The position numbers were made by a program, and so were the translations under genes. Shown one piece after another: positions 6,031 to 6,626 of a DNA stretch of 6,626 bases. The notes beneath the pieces are model-generated. The model worked only from the letters and a program-made list of their open reading frames with translations. It did no database searches and was not told the DNA's origin. The stretch is taken from positions 1 through 6,626 of the forward strand of contig JAJQHT010000009.1 in the NCBI GenBank assembly GCA_021199595.1, in the 5' to 3' direction. The stretch is from Oscillospiraceae bacterium. Lineage in GTDB: Bacteria > Bacillota > Clostridia > Oscillospirales > Oscillospiraceae. Positions within the stretch are counted from its first letter, which is position 1. Every line of letters starts with the position of its first letter.

Positions 6031-6626
6031 TCAGGACGCGGATATATCTCCCGTCCCGATGGGCTGATAAGCCTCCACGGCGTCTCGCGCCATGGCCAGA
6101 AAGCCGTCATAGGTCGTGTCATAGCTGTTGTCGCTCCACAGGAACACGCCTGACGCCTCATAGCCCGCGTCCTGGCCGTAAAGATAGATGTTGGCCGCCG
6201 CCTCATAATCCGCCGCCTGGGCCTCCTCGCCGGAGACAGTATAGCTCTCCACGACCACAAGACCGGTCTCCTCATCGCTCTCAAGATAGCGGGTGCAGAC
6301 GCTGACCGGGGTCAGAACCCCGTCCTCGCAGTCAAAGCGGACGATCTCGTTCCAGGTGGATTCAAGGGTACCGTTGGCGCTGTCCACCCAGAAGCACCAG
6401 CCGTCCTCCACGGTATAGCTGAGGCGGAACGCCTCAAAATAGCTGGTGCAGACGGAGACAGTGGTAAAATATTCCTCTCCGAACGCGCCGGAGGCGCTGT
6501 CCAGCGTGCTGGAAACACAGACCACCTGTCCGTCCACCCAGTCGAACAGCTGCGCCCCCAGTGTCGCGGAAGCACCCTGGTCAAAAACAATCATCTCCGG
6601 CGTGCCGTCCAAATCCAGGTCTACAA
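6031..6626 (-). CDS. Unrecognised protein with a DxDxDGxxE loop, C-terminal 197 residues (start beyond the right edge)
   Basis: The frame is open to the edge, so the true start is not visible; a TTG at 6612 should not be taken as the start. The first visible residues, VDLDLDGTPEMIVFD, hold an EF-hand-like calcium loop pattern (D2, D4, D6, G7, E10) seen in FG-GAP/VCBS, dockerin and many clostridial surface proteins. The next 110 residues look beta-rich, with a loose internal repeat: TVSVCTSYFE (55-64) and TPVSVCTRYL (105-114) lie 50 residues apart, each preceded by an acidic DG-type turn. Residues about 134-190 are more helical and include a Tyr/Asp segment near 164-173. No enzyme motif is visible, and a signal peptide or lipobox would lie upstream. 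A secreted protein or lipoprotein is likely but inferred. It is separated from the downstream genes by a terminator and a new promoter, so it is not part of their transcription unit. Confidence 0.85.
   Translation of the reverse strand, partial: VDLDLDGTPEMIVFDQGASATLGAQLFDWVDGQVVCVSSTLDSASGAFGEEYFTTVSVCTSYFEAFRLSYTVEDGWCFWVDSANGTLESTWNEIVRFDCEDGVLTPVSVCTRYLESDEETGLVVVESYTVSGEEAQAADYEAAANIYLYGQDAGYEASGVFLWSDNSYDTTYDGFLAMARDAVEAYQPIGTGDISAS

Noticed and set aside
1..6626. CRISPR array, tRNA, rRNA, insertion sequence or phage genes
   Set aside because: No regularly spaced repeats, cloverleaf sequences, transposase motifs or phage structural genes were seen on either strand.

Overview
The window looks like chromosomal DNA of a high-GC member of the Clostridia (Bacillota), possibly a gut Oscillospiraceae-type lineage. 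This is inferred from the strong AAGGAGG and GGAGGG ribosome binding sites, the sigma-A-type promoter, the CbxX/SpoVK-type AAA+ ATPase, the VanW/PG-binding cell-wall protein and the Clostridia-like methionyl-tRNA synthetase. Every gene I can support lies on the minus strand, so the gene order is described from high to low coordinates. The many plus-strand open frames are GC-driven shadows.

At the right edge (6626 down to 6031) is the C-terminal part of an unrecognised protein with an EF-hand-like DxDxDGxxE loop; its start is outside the window. The following gap (6030-5841) holds a 12-bp near-perfect inverted repeat that could form an H-type pseudoknot, then a clear rho-independent terminator (5914-5941), and then a good sigma-A-type promoter (-35 TTGTTA, 17-bp spacer, -10 TATAAT).

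That promoter appears to start a run of four co-directional genes separated by only 24, 41 and 52 bp, with no terminator visible between them. They are an AAA+ ATPase of the CbxX/SpoVK type with an extra N-terminal helical domain (5840-4371), the radical-SAM heme chaperone HemW (4346-3102), a large membrane-anchored VanW-domain cell-wall protein (3060-1015), and metG, methionyl-tRNA synthetase (962 to beyond the left edge). HemW and MetRS are housekeeping proteins. The VanW protein probably acts on peptidoglycan outside the membrane, and the ATPase could remodel a protein partner. A shared function for the ATPase and the VanW protein is only a guess from their neighbourhood.

There are no RNA genes, insertion sequences, CRISPR arrays, phage genes or other clear mobile elements. 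The most unusual parts are the VanW protein's cytoplasmic tail, with tyrosines at exact four-residue spacing, its repetitive Thr-rich C-terminal tail, and the structured gap at 5914-6022. I see no convincing new multi-gene system.
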